From positions 15,655,788-15,719,787 of the forward strand of contig CM030717.1 of NCBI GenBank assembly GCA_017979445.1: DNA of 64,000 nt, written 5' to 3'. Origin of the DNA: Akebia trifoliata (taxonomy: Eukaryota > Streptophyta > Magnoliopsida > Ranunculales > Lardizabalaceae). Made by a program: the position numbers and the translations under genes. Below are positions 1 through 11,318 of the stretch, piece after piece (position 1 is the stretch's first letter; the number at the start of each line of letters is the position of its first letter). The notes under the pieces are model-generated. The model saw only the letters and a list, made by a program, of their open reading frames with translations. It did no database searches and was not told the DNA's origin.

Positions 1-988
1 GGATTTTGACTTTAGTCTTATGAGATTGACTTGATTAGTTTAGATTAGGATTTTGACTTTAGTCTTATGAGATTGATTTGATTAGTGATTTTGACTTTAG
101 TCTTATGAAATTGACTTTAATACTTTGACTTTAATATTTCTTGGTTGACTTTTAATATCTTGACTTTAGCCTTACTTGATTGAGTTTAGTCTTACTTGAT
201 TGACTTTAATTTTTGGAGAACCCCATTTTATTATATCTTTAATTCTTTGGTCCCCCAGATGGAGGGGTCCTTGAATAAGTATCTTAGCAACCATCAACAA
301 TTTTGCCTGAAAGCTTGATTGATCGATTTTTTGGTTAAAATTTTTAAATTAATTTTATTAATATTTCATTTTATATTATTTAATGATTTATTTATTAATT
401 TTAAAATTTTTAATTATTAAAATTGTAAAATTACCGTTTTACCCTCTAAGATGATTTTTTACGTTTTAAGTTGTTTTTCAATGTTCCAAGATGTTTTGGA
501 ATCAATTTTTCATAAGGAATTCAATAGGAATGTTGGTTTTTATCATTTATGAAATTTTTTGTATGAAATGGTCGTGAACTTTATGAGGGGCATTTTCGTA
601 ATTTTGTTGAATTATGTGAAAATTGGTGAAATGATTTATTTGGTTTCGATTTGTTATTTTATGTGTTTGAACGAGTTTTCCTAATCGTAATGTAGGCTCT
701 ATGGTGTTTTGATATTAGGGGTATTTTTATAATTTGATCATTTTTAGTGATTTTTATCGTGAAACTTCTTTTTGGTCTGCAAAATGATGATTTCTATGTT
801 TCTGGAGTCGTATTTTCCTAGCGTAGCGTGATTTTTAAGGCTTTGTTAGTTCGAGATACCTCATCCATATTTCTAAAACATATTTGGTAACAAAATAAAG
901 TATTGGAATAAACATCCATCATTGGGAATCGTTGCAATCGGGTTGACGAGTTGATTAATCAGGCAAGTGCAAAAATGGGGTGTCTACA
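1..988. mobile_element. 3' part of a long LTR (gypsy-like), left end outside window
   Basis: No coding sequence is visible. The segment opens with short degenerate direct repeats of a 'GACTTTAGTCTTATGAGATT' type motif (about 1-210) and runs as AT-rich sequence up to GGGGTGTCTACA at 977-988. The same TGTCTACA end closes the probable solo LTRs at 27792-29822 and 47777-49978. Directly after it, copia integrase coding sequence starts in mid-domain, so this LTR end appears to have inserted into an older copia element. The element type is inferred from the terminal motif, and the other terminus is not in the window. Confidence 0.5.
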
Positions 989-3431
989 GTTACCATCACC
1001 ATTATTTTCAAATAAAACACCTTTTGAATTGCTATACAATCGTCCGTCATTACTTGATCACCTAAAGGTTTTTGGCTGTCTATGCTATGTAACTATTGTA
1101 CACCCAATTCATAAATTTGAATCTCGTGCCAAATGTTGCATCTTTATTGGATATCTAATTGGGCAAAAGGATACAAACTATATGACATGGAAACATAAAT
1201 TTTTTTGTTAGTCGTGATGTCAAGTTCCATGAAACCACTTTTCCATTTTCATCTACCTCAACCCCATCAAATTATGATTTTGTAGCGCCCAATTTCCTCT
1301 CCAAGACCATAGAAACACAGCCTATCATGTCACCATTCCTTTCTAGCACCCATTCTCACCAAGCCAGGCAAACAGAAACAACTAATACACATGAACCCAT
1401 CTCTCCCACACATATGCAAACCACACCTATTTTTTCCTAGTCTTCAATGTCCACACCAAAAGCCGAAACTACACCACCACTATCAGACCCGTCACACATT
1501 CCTTCTGAATCTACTACTACTTCCATTCCACCTCTAAGACAGTCAACACGACAAACAACCTCCGACGTGGCATAGAAACTTCCTAATGTCATCTCAAGCT
1601 AATCAGTCTACCTCTGCACCAAATTCTATAATAGGTACTCGATATCCACTCTCCCATTTTCTTTCTTACTCATGTTTTTCATCTTCCCATTCTACTTTTC
1701 TAGTTACCATCACAGATCACATCGAGCCCAAAACTTACGCTCAGGCTATCCTTGATCTACATTGGCGACAAGCAATGAATACAGAATTAGAAGTATTACA
1801 GCTCAACAACACATGGAGCTTAGTCCCTCTTCCCATTGGCCATAAATCGATCGATTGCAAATAGGTTTACAAAATCAAATACAAATTTGATAGCACCATT
1901 AAGCACTACAAGGTTGTCTCATTGCTAAGGGAGACAATCAAGTTATGGACGTTGACTATCAATAAACATTTTCTCCAATAGCCAAGCTTACAACACTTCG
2001 ATGTCTTCTTACTGTCACTGCTGCTCACCATTGGTACATCCACCAATTGGCGTTCAAAATGCCTTCTTCCATGGTGATTTACATGAAGTTTTCTACATGG
2101 AACCTCCACTCGGTCTTGGTGGACAAGGGAAGAACACTGTATGTCGACTCAATAAGTTTCTTTATGGACTTAAACAAGCATCAAGAAATTGGTTTTTCAC
2201 ATTTTCAGATACTATTCGAAAGGCCGACTATCAATAATCAAAGGCTGATTATTCATTTTTCACCAAGGCTCAAGGTATTTCTTTTATAACAATTCTCATA
2301 TATGTTGACGACATACTCCCTATAGGAAATGATCTACATGAAATAGAATGCCTCAAAGGATTCCTTCTTAAATGCTTTCATATCAAAGATCTTGGAAACT
2401 TGAAGTACTTTCTTTGTATTAAATTCTCCCACTCCAAGAAAGATATTTTTATGTCACAAAGAAGTACGCATTGGACATTCTACAAGATTCAGGACTCCTA
2501 GGCGCATGTCCACACAATTTCCCAATGGAGCAAAATTTGAAACTCACTCCCATTGATGGAGCATTGCTAAATGTCCAACAAAGTACAGAAGATTCGTTGG
2601 CAGATTGATTTATCTGACAGTGACAAGACTTGACATAGTCTATTCAGTTTGCACATTGAGCCAGTTTATGCAAGAGCCTAGAATACCTTATTGGGATGCT
2701 GCCATTCGAATCCAAATACATCAAAGGAACCCCTGGTCAAAGATTATTACTTCCTTCCAATAATAGTTTAGCTTTGAAAGCATTTTGTGATTCAGATTGG
2801 GGAGGTTGTTGTGCCACAAAAAGATCAGTTACAAGGTATTGCATTTTCCTTGGAAATTCTCTTATATCATGGAAATCTAAGAAGCAAGCCAACGTCTCTA
2901 GATCATTAGCTGAGGCTAAATATCAAGACATGGCTAACACATGTTTGGAGCTAACATGGTTATGTTATATACTACATGACTTAAAGGTCCCCCAGAGAAC
3001 TTCTACACCATTGTTCTACGACAATCATGCAACTTTACACATTGCGATGAATCTTGTCTTTAAATAGATTGTCATATAGTACAAGAAAAAGTGCAAGCTG
3101 GAATGATTGACCTTTCTTTTGTTCTTTTACACTCGTAGTTGGCTGATATATTTAGGAAGGACTTAGGAAAGGATTAGTTTGTGAGTTTGCGCAACAAGTT
3201 GGGACTTCATGATATTCACTCTCCAACTTGGAGGGGAGTATTAGGAAATATATTGTATTAGCTATATATTTACATCTTCCATTCTTTATTTACCTTCCTA
3301 AATTAGTGTAATTCAAATCCCAGAAAAAATGGATTACGACTTCCAAGCCTTAGACTTAGCCTGCCATATACATTACATCTTTATGTATATATACTACACA
3401 ATCTTAATGAAAATATATCTCAATTCCTCCA
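989..3431 (+). mobile_element. Decayed Ty1/copia retrotransposon, 3' half (IN-RT-RNaseH + 3' LTR)
   Basis: Translated pieces in several frames follow copia order. The C-terminal integrase region is at 989-1210 (NKTPFELLY, HLKVFGCLCYV). The start of reverse transcriptase is near 1730-1860. The RT core at 2050-2240 contains a YGLKQASRNW stretch, and YVDD is encoded at 2301-2312. RNase H is at 2696-3066 (FCDSDWGGC, ISWKSKKQ). Frameshifts and stops separate the pieces, so it cannot make a polyprotein. A purine-rich tract TTGGAGGGGAGTA (about 3227-3239) precedes the probable 3' LTR (about 3238-3431, ending CCTCCA). The gag-to-IN half and 5' LTR are missing, because sequence left of 989 belongs to another LTR. 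Confidence 0.88.
3238..3431 (+). repeat. Probable 3' LTR of the decayed copia element
   Basis: It begins right after the polypurine tract with TATTAGGAAATATATTG, apparently a mutated TG start, and ends about 3431 with ATTCCTCCA. The length of about 195 bp is inferred because the partner LTR is not in the window. Confidence 0.5.
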
Positions 3432-4154
3432 TTATTTTGCCACTATCATTATTTTATAAAAACCCAAGAAAATTGCAACCCATGTATAATCACGTTGCTT
3501 AGTTTTCAAAATTACCAAAATATCTATTTTGTTATGTAATATTCAAAAAACCCTTGAATCAAAATTTTAAATAACAAATAAGTTCCTTTGAGACATGTGA
3601 GTTTGCACATGCCAACTTTAGTATATATAATAGTGTAATGATTTTCTAACTCAACTCTAATCATGTGAGTTATTCTGTCAGGCTGAGTAAGTTAATCAGC
3701 GCTCTATATAATAAGTGCAATGTGCCCAACCAAAAAAAATAAAGGTGGGAAAATGCTAGCCTCAACCCACAGTTGAGGTTCTCAGTTAAGATGAAGGGGA
3801 TTCCCAAGAAAAAATTTATTCCTAGGAAGCACACGTTATTTCTTACAAGATCGGAAATAATCTCTAGAAAAGTCAATCTTTGTTTCTTCTCAAATCCCAA
3901 CAGATTTGAAATTAGAAAAGTCCTCATCATTATCTAAATAGTTGTTTGATAGAGTCATTTTTCTCATATGTTTTGTCCATATTAAAACTTGTATGATTAA
4001 AAAGTGACATCAAACATGTAGCATCAACACACAAATAGGGTCCACAAATCCTAAGTGATAAATGGCATGAATGCCAATGTCAAGGGGCACCTTCTACCCA
4101 GACCCTACATGGCATATTGGATACAATAAGATTCAATAAAAATTGAGTTGTAAT
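3432..4154. other. Spacer without recognisable gene
   Basis: AT-rich sequence with only short, low-complexity open frames. I recognise no coding or structural RNA signal. Confidence 0.5.
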
Positions 4155-4322
4155 TTTCTGACTTAAAAATTTTTACTCAGTTTGTACAGAGCTGATGTGG
4201 CAAGGGAAAAAAATCATAGATCTTTTTCTTCGAGATACACAAGGGAAAGATCAATGGTACTATACCCTTGCCATGTCAACCAAATATAGACAGAGTGAAA
4301 ATTTTCGAGTCAAAAAATCATT
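4155..4322. repeat. Hairpin MITE with CTTCGAGATACAC core
   Basis: The left arm (TTTTTACTCAGTTTGTA, then GTGGCAAGGG) is matched by an imperfect reverse complement on the right (CCCTTGCCATGTCAAC, then GAGTGAAAATTTTCGAGTC). The centre holds ATCATAGATCTTTTTCTTCG and a GAGATACAC motif that recurs at 44045-44178 and, diverged, at 42393-42720. No target duplication is evident. Confidence 0.55.
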
Positions 4323-5615
4323 AGCCATAAAATTTTATCTTAATAAATAAAGAACTGTTTTGAATCCATGAAAAGATGTTTGGGTAATATTTTGTTGTTT
4401 TTTTTTCTAGTTGAAGGGTTTTTCTTCCTAAATAGAGAACAAGAAGGAAGAAAACAATGAAAGTCAAAGAGTCGCAAGAGAGAAAAACTTGTAAACTTCT
4501 TTGTGAATAGTGAATGTTGGGAATGTAGTTGCTCCATTTGAGACAAATTCCGTCAACAAATTTATATACCGTTTTCTCACTTTCTCTCTCCTCTATGCAT
4601 GTGAAATGATCTTGTGTGTACAACGAAGGAAGAAAAGTTCTTGATTTTTCCTCTAAAGACTTGAAAGACTTTCAGTTTTTCTAACCTCAAATGACATTCA
4701 AGACTTCATTTAACAGATAGAGACGTAAACTTTTTTGCTAGAAAATTAGACATCATTTCGTCCATCTCAACCATTTCTTTGACAGACAGTGTTTTCCTAT
4801 GCTTTAAAGATATATGCAAAAGTTAGGTTCCTAAGGGAGTCAAACAAACCCTTGTATGGGAAACCTAAGATTAGTTCTTAAATGCTTGCTTAGTTTCTTG
4901 TATTATTGAGAAATTTAGCTAAATCAAACAAAAGATTTGAGATGAGATTGAGTCAGAATATGGAATACTTATTGATTCTCGTCACATCACAATAAAGAAA
5001 AGGCCAGATGCATTAGACGAGTTAAAGTTTTCTTCATGGGTGCGTGTAGCATCGTGTCCTTCCTATGTTTCTATATTCACTCTTATCTAAAAATAAACTC
5101 TATTTAGAAGGTATTTAATTTATTGTTTTCAGACAAGGCAAGGCTCTTGGCTAATTAGTGTCTCGAGACGTGAAGCGTAAGTCTCGCATGAATGATATTA
5201 ACATAATCATTGCATATTCCTCAATTTCAAATCTACAAATCAAATTTCAACTTTAACTCCATCACAATAAATAATAATATAAAATATTATTATTTTATAT
5301 TTTAGTAGAAATAAATAATTTGTATTTGAATAATTGAAAGTCTACATTATGTTTCAACCTAACGTCTCAAGACTTTTTTAATGAGCCTCATTCGGAGTTG
5401 CATCGATAAGATTAAGATAAAGAGATGGTTTTGATATAGCTTTAAAACTCAACTCAACTCAAAACTCGGTCTAATGATCTGACTTGTTTAGATTTGGAGT
5501 GGTGATTCAAGCCCAAAACTCAATGGATCCAATTCTTCAAGTCAACTCCTTAACTCGATCAAGTCAGATAGAAAATATATTGAGTCTGATTGAAAACTCA
5601 ACCTAGTTATTTGAT
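4323..5615. other. Spacer, no gene seen
   Basis: AT-rich DNA. About 5440-5600 is rich in ACTCAACTCAA-type repeats leading into the (TA)n tract at 5616-5660, and could be the remnant of an older element that supplied that microsatellite. I see no protein-coding signal. Confidence 0.4.
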
Positions 5616-5629
5616 TAATATATATATAT

Positions 5630-5660
<31 letters not shown>

Positions 5661-5661
<1 letters not shown>

Positions 5662-6039
5662 GGGTCCCTATCCGTGGCCAACAGTTTGGCAAACATTTTG
5701 GCAAACATTTTTCAAAACATGGGTTAGAGGTCTTGGAATGGGCTGATTTTTGGTGAGGATGATCTCTCTACAGGTGAGGAGATCATCCTCACCAAAAATC
5801 AGCTCATTCCAAAACTTCTAGCCCCATTTTACAAGTTGAAAAATCGTGAACCGTCCATTTTTTGTAAACCATTTTTGATGAGGTTAGAAGTTTTGGAATG
5901 GGCTGATTTTTGGTGAGGATGATTCCTCACCGTAGAGATCATCCTCACCAAAAATCAGCCATTCCAAGACCTCTAACCCATGTTTTGAAAATGTGTTTTG
6001 CCAAATGTTTGCCAAACTGTTGGCCATGGATCGCTACCC
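5661..6039. mobile_element. TA-embedded double-hairpin foldback element, type a
   Basis: A 379-bp inverted repeat between (TA)n tracts. The outer arms are GGGTCCCTATCCGTGGCCAA on the left and the near reverse complement TTGGCCATGGATCGCTACCC on the right. Each arm contains a nearly perfect hairpin with a stem of GGAATGGGCTGATTTTTGGT + GAGGATGATCTC. Between the two hairpins lies a spacer with CAAGTTGAAAAATCGTGAAC and TTTTGTAAACCATTTTTGAT. A near-identical copy lies at 19603-19981. There is no coding capacity. Confidence 0.85.
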
Positions 6040-6053
6040 ATATATATATATAT

Positions 6054-6236
6054 GGAATAAGGATCCATGTACACATATATCTACTCATATGTCTACAATG
6101 TATTTTGTCCTGTGTGGGTTAAATTTTTTGGATTGAGCTGATTTTTGATGAGAATGATCTCCTTGTCATAGAGATCATCCTCACCACAAATCAATTCAAT
6201 CTGAAACTTTTAGCTCACATATGACAAAACACGTTG
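6054..6236. mobile_element. Partial foldback element, type d (single hairpin)
   Basis: It starts GGAATAAGGATCCATGTACA, carries the type-d arm (ATATCTACTCATATGTCTAC) and only one hairpin with the TTGGATTGAGCTGATTTTTG variant core. It appears to be a deletion derivative of the element at 9334-9709. Confidence 0.65.
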
Positions 6237-6252
6237 TATATATATAAATATA

Positions 6253-6606
6253 GGGTCCCGTTCAACAACAAACATTTTGGCAAAACATTTTTCAAAACAT
6301 GGGTTAGAGGTTTTGGAATGGGCTGATTTTTGGTGAGGATGATCTCTACGGTGAGGAGATCATCCTCACCAAAAATCAGCCCATTCCAAAACTTCTAGCC
6401 CCATGTTTACAAGTTGAAAAATCGTGAACCGTCAATTTTTTGTAAACCATTTTTGATGGGTTAGAAGTTTTGGAATGGGCTGATTTTTAGTGATGATGAT
6501 CTCCTCACCGTAGAGATCATCCTCACTGAAAATCAGCCAATTCCAAAACCTCTAACCCATATTTTGAAAAATGTTTTGCCAAAATGTTTGTTGCTGAACA
6601 TTTCCC
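6253..6606. mobile_element. TA-embedded foldback element, type b
   Basis: The left end is GGGTCCCGTTCAACAACAAA and the right end TTTGTTGCTGAACATTTCCC. It has two internal hairpins around a central TTTTGTAAACCATTTTTGAT spacer. With the next element it forms the unit that is duplicated in tandem at 7037-7793. Confidence 0.85.
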
Positions 6607-6631
6607 ATAAATATATATACATACATATATA

Positions 6632-7011
6632 GGGTCCCGTTCCCCACCCTAAGCTTTACCCTACACTTTAACAAACGTGTTTTATCTTACATGGGTTAGA
6701 AGTTTTGGAAAAGGCTGATTTTTGGTGAGGATAATCTCTATGGTGCAAGATCATTCTCACCAAAAATCAGCTCATTCCAAATCTTCTAACCCCATCAAAA
6801 ATGGTTTACAAAAAATGGACGGTCCACGATTTTTCAACTTGTAAACATGGGGCTAAAAATTTCGGAATGGACTGATTTTTGGTGAGGATGATCTTCTAAT
6901 CATAGAGATCATCCTTACCAAAAATCAGCCCATTCCAAAACTTCTAACTCATGTAGGACAAAATACGTTTGTTAAAGTGTAGGGTAAAGCTTAGGGTGTT
7001 GAACATTTCCC
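6632..7011. mobile_element. TA-embedded foldback element, type c
   Basis: The left end is GGGTCCCGTTCCCCACCCTA and the right end TTAGGGTGTTGAACATTTCC. The arms include AAGCTTTACCCTACACTTTA. The conserved hairpin core is present twice in inverted orientation. Confidence 0.85.
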
Positions 7012-7036
7012 ACATATATATTATATATATAATATA

Positions 7037-7391
7037 GGGTCCCGTTCAGCAACAAAAACATTTTTGGCAAAACATTTTTTCAAACACATGGGTTAGAGGT
7101 TTTGGAATGGGCTGATTTTTTGTGAGGATGATCTCTACGGTGAGGAGATCATCCTCACCAAAAATCAGCCCATTCCAAAACTTCTAGCCCCATGTTTACA
7201 AGTTGAAAAATCGTGAACCGTCAATTTTTTGTAAACCATTTTTGATGGGTTAGAAGTTGGAATGGGCTGATTTTTAGTGATGATGATCTCCTCACCGTAG
7301 AGATCATCCTCACTGAAATCAGCCAATTCCAAAACCTCTAACCCATATTTTGAAAAATGTTTTGCCAAAATGTTGTTGCTAAACATTTCCC
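7037..7391. mobile_element. TA-embedded foldback element, type b (duplicated copy)
   Basis: Nearly the same sequence as 6253-6606, displaced by about 784 bp, with the same flanking (TA)n and 'TACATACATATATA' junction. This supports tandem duplication of a two-element block rather than a fresh insertion. Confidence 0.85.
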
Positions 7392-7416
7392 ATAAATATA
7401 TATACATACATATATA

Positions 7417-7793
7417 GGGTCCCATTCCCCCACCCAAGCTTTACCCTACACTTAACAAACGTGTTTTATCTTACATGGGTTAGAAGTTTTGGAAAAGGCT
7501 GATTTTTTGGTGAGGATAATCTCTATGGTGCGAGAGATCATCTCACCAAAAATCAGCTCATTCCAAATCTTCTAACCCCAAAAATGGTTTACAAAAAATG
7601 GACGGTCCACGATTTTGTCAACTTGTAAACATGGGTAAAAATTTCGGAATGGACTGATTTTTGGTGAGGATGATCTTCTATCATAGAGATCATCCTTACC
7701 AAAAATCAGCCCATTCCAAAACTTCTAACTCATGTAGGACAAAATAGCGTTTGTTAAAGTGTAGGGTAAAGCTTAGGGTGTTGAACATTTCCC
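7417..7793. mobile_element. TA-embedded foldback element, type c (duplicated copy)
   Basis: Matches 6632-7011 with small indels. It is followed by the same irregular TATATTATATATATAATATA junction that follows the first copy. Confidence 0.85.
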
Positions 7794-7818
7794 ACATATA
7801 TATTATATATATAATATA

Positions 7819-8501
7819 GGGTCCCGTTCAGCAACAAACATTTTGACAAAACATTTTTCAAACACATGGGTTAGAGGTTTTGGAATGGGCTGATTTTTGG
7901 TGAGGATGATCTCTACGGTGAGGAGATCATCCTCACTAAAAATCAACCTATTCCAAAACTTTTAGCCCCAGTTTACTAGTTGAAAAATTGTGGACCGTCT
8001 ATATTTTGTAAATCATTTTTGATGGGGTTAGAAGTTTTGTAATGGGCTGATTTTTGGTGATGATGATCTCCTCACCGTATAGATCATCCTCACCAAAAAT
8101 CAGCCCATTCCAAAACCTCTAACCCATGTTTTGAAAATGTTTTAACCAAAATGTTTTTCAAAACATGGGTTAGAGGTTTTGGAATGGGCTGATTTTTGGT
8201 GAGGATGATCTATACGGTGAGGAGATCATCATCACCAAAATTCAGCCCATTCCAAAACTTCTAGCCCAGTTTACAAGTTGAAAATTGTGGATCGTCCATT
8301 TTTTGTAAACCATTTTGATGGGGCTAGAAGTTTTGAAATGGGCTGATTTTTGGTGAGGATGATCTCCTCACCGTAGAGATCATCCTCACCAAAAATCAGC
8401 CCATTCCAAAACCTCTAACCCATGTTTTGAAAAATATTTTGCCAAAATGTTTGTCAAAATGTTTTGGTGAGGATAATCTCTAACCCATGTTTGAACGGGA
8501 C

Positions 8502-8503
<2 letters not shown>
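7819..8503. mobile_element. Compound foldback: two type-b units fused without TA tract
   Basis: The left end at 7819 is GGGTCCCGTTCAGCAACAAA and the right end at about 8503 is TTGAACGGGACCC. Between them are four hairpins. Near 8130-8165 one unit passes into the next (AACCAAAATGTTTTTCAAAA) with no intervening (TA)n. A short internal rearrangement near 8455-8490 has an extra piece of core. Confidence 0.75.
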
Positions 8504-8535
<32 letters not shown>

Positions 8536-8536
<1 letters not shown>

Positions 8537-8874
8537 ACAAACATTTTGGCAAAATATTTTTCAAAACATGGGTTAGAGGTTTTGGAATGGGCTGATTTTT
8601 GGTGAGGATGATCTCTACGGTGAGGAGATCATCCTCACCAAAAATCAGCCTATTCTAAAACTTCTAACCCCAGTTTACAAGTTGAAAAATCGTGGACCGT
8701 CCATTTTTTGTAACCATTTTTTATGGGGTTAAAAGTTTTGGAATGGGCTGATTTTTTGTGATAATGATCTCCTCACCGTAGAAATCAGCCTCACCAAAAA
8801 TCAACCCATTCCAAAACTTCTAACCCATGTTTTGAAAAATGTTTTGCCAAAATGTTTGTTGCTGAACATTTCCC
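8536..8874. mobile_element. TA-embedded foldback element, type b, left end truncated
   Basis: It begins after a (TA)n tract with GACAAACATTTTGGCAAAAT, lacking the usual GGGTCCCGTTCAGCA. It ends GTTGCTGAACATTTCCC. Both hairpins are present. Confidence 0.8.
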
Positions 8875-8886
8875 TATATATATATT

Positions 8887-9067
8887 CCACGTTCATTTTT
8901 TGTAAACCATTTTTGATGGGGTTAGAAGTTTTAGAATGGGCTGATTTTTGATGATGATGATCTCCTCACCGTAGAAATCAGCCTCACCAAAAATCAACCC
9001 ATTCCAAAACTTATAACCCATGTTTTGAAAAATGTTTTTGCCAAAATGTTTATTGTTGAACATTTCC
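8887..9067. mobile_element. Foldback fragment, right half
   Basis: It contains the central spacer, one hairpin and a right end close to ATTGTTGAACATTTCC. The left arm is missing. Confidence 0.7.
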
Positions 9068-9091
9068 ATATATATATATATATATATATAT

Positions 9092-9320
9092 ACCCATTCC
9101 AAAACTTCTAACCCCATCAAAAATGGTTTACGAAAAATTGACGGTCCACAAATTTTCAACTTGTAAACTGGGGCTAGAAGTTTTGGAATGGGCTGATTTT
9201 TGGTGAGGATGATCTCCTCACCGTAGAGATCATCCTCACTAAAAACCAACACATTTCAAAACTTTTAACCAATGTAGGACAAAAATGGTTGGCTAAAATG
9301 TTTGGTGCTGAGCGGGACCC
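9092..9320. mobile_element. Foldback fragment, half element
   Basis: It starts inside the core (CCCATTCCAAAACTTCTAAC), continues through the spacer and one hairpin, and ends GGTGCTGAGCGGGACCC against (TA)n. Confidence 0.7.
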
Positions 9321-9333
9321 TATATATATATAT

Positions 9334-9709
9334 GATCCTTGTGCACATATATCTGCTCATATATCTACAACGTGTGTTTCTCCTATGTAGGCTAAAAGTT
9401 TTGGATTGAACTGATTTTTGGTGAGAATGATCTCTATGATGAGGATATCAACCTCACAAAAAATCAACTAATTCTAAAATTTCTAACCCCATATTTATGA
9501 ATTGAAGAATTATGAACCGTTTATTTTTTGTAAACCACTTTTAACGAGGTTAAGAGTTTTGGATTAAGCTGATTTTTGGTAAGGATGATCTCCTCGTCAT
9601 AAAGATCATCCTCACCAAAAATCAACTCAATATGAAACTTTTAGCCCACATAGGACAACACATGTTAAAGACATATGAGTAAATATATGTGTACACGGAT
9701 CCGATTCCT
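9334..9709. mobile_element. TA-embedded foldback element, type d
   Basis: The left end is GATCCTTGTGCACATATATC and the right end ATATATGTGTACACGGATCC. The core is the diverged TTGGATTGAACTGATTTTTG form. Two hairpins and the GTAAACCACTTTTAACGAGG spacer are recognisable. Relatives lie at 6054-6236 and 42050-42366. Confidence 0.75.
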
Positions 9710-11241
9710 ATATATAATATTTTTTGGAAAAAATATATAATTATACTTATTATAAATTATTTTAAAATTTTTATAAATTTAATACATTTTTATTTCACCC
9801 ATTCAAGCTAACTCGTAAGTTTTTGAAATAAACGCCATATGTGATTTATTACAGGAAAATACACAACTGACATTGTTGGACACTGCTCTGATGTGGTAGT
9901 ATGTAGATAACCATTGATATTTTTTTGCTCTGACATTGTTGGACACTACACATTACCATGTTAGCACACTATTGAGAGTAATGTCCAACGAAGTCAATTT
10001 GGAAAGACTTTATTATAGACTTTATTATATGGTGAGATTTTATTGTTTTTACAATAAAATCACTTATATAATATTTATTCATACATATTGGTATGGTAAT
10101 ATCATGACCATTCAATAATCTAGTTGGTATATATTAGGAAAAATTACTTGAATGACCCTTATAGAAGGACTTCTTTTTAAATAGTCTCTAAATTTTTGGT
10201 GGTAGCTTGGCAGGACATTTAGTAAACTTTTCTTTTTTTAAAAGGTCCCTCATTATTAGTGAACTCATTGCTTTTTTTATTTACCGTCAAGTTTACCACT
10301 TTTTATTTATTGTTGAACTCGACACTGGTAAAACTCACCCATTTTTAATTTTTCACTTTTTTTCAACCAAAATATATGGAAAGCTTGACTAAAAACTTGA
10401 GATAACAACTTGTTTAAATGATTTCAACCCAAAATAATCATTCTTGACTGATTTTCATAAAAAAATTTAAGAAAAAAGTGAAAATAAAACCTTAATTTTT
10501 TACATACATCTTCAAAATATTTTAAACCTTTGAAAATGATTTCTTCTTTCTTCTTAAATCCTTTTTGATGGAATGAAATCTCCGAAGCTCGATTGAGATG
10601 TCAAAAATCCTATTTGTTTGGATGAAAACAATATGTTTGAACGATTATGACATTAAATCGTGAGAAGTGTGGGAGATGACGTCTAGAGACGGTTAAGAAA
10701 ATAAAAATTTACTAAATGAAATTAAGAGAACCCCCCCCCCCCCCCCCCCCACCCTCTCAAAAAAAAAAAAAAACTTAAGGAAGATTTAAAAAGAAAACCC
10801 TCCACAAGGGTCCTCTAAGTAATTTTCCCTATATATTATCAACGAATACTTTAAAGGCCCCAAATCCATGACGCGGTTATATGCCTACCTTTTGACTTCT
10901 TGCCCCTAACGAATCTTTTATTACCTTTCATGCACGTAAAGTCAGTAAATAGTGACCCACACCAATGTAGGTCCTTCTCTGATTGCCACATGGAACATTC
11001 TTTCAGGCCCACATAACTGTTTGCCACATCCCTTGTTTGATCCATAAGCTAAGCCTAAAAATCACTCTGGTTGGTTAATGCTAGCCATTGGATTTTAAAA
11101 TTTTCATGGCTTGATGGAGAGCTTGTTGTAGATCATAAGCTCACAATACAAATGCTCCAATCTGTGTGCAACGTGGCATGCTAAGGAGACTAGGAGTTGG
11201 TTTGAAACCTTACTCCTAGGAGTACAGAAAATGCACCCAGT
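9710..11241. other. Gene-poor spacer upstream of gene 1, with poly-C/poly-A tract
   Basis: AT-rich sequence without a recognisable gene. At about 10732-10750 there is a run of about 20 C, soon followed by a run of 14 A (about 10761-10774). A repeated short phrase CTGACATTGTTGGACACT occurs near 9866 and 9930. Confidence 0.5.
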
Positions 11242-11249
11242 CTTTAAAT
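11242..11249 (+). promoter_or_regulatory. Possible TATA box of gene 1
   Basis: TTTAAATA at this position is about 70 bp upstream of the start codon at 11319 and followed by a plausible plant leader. It was assigned from sequence and spacing only. Confidence 0.35.
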
Positions 11250-11318
11250 AGGAGACCTACTGCAAACCTTCTTACAAACAAGAAAGATTGCAATAGAGTT
11301 GGCTCTTCATCTACTCTC

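Noticed and set aside
7165..9252. Several 90-120 codon frames rich in IYIYIY and FSEDDLYGEEII
   Set aside because: These are translations of (TA)n tracts and foldback hairpins, which read open in several frames because of their composition.
5661..9709. Regularly spaced repeats resembling a CRISPR-like array
   Set aside because: The units are long inverted repeats of 200-380 bp separated by TA tracts in a plant genome, with no short repeats and unique spacers.
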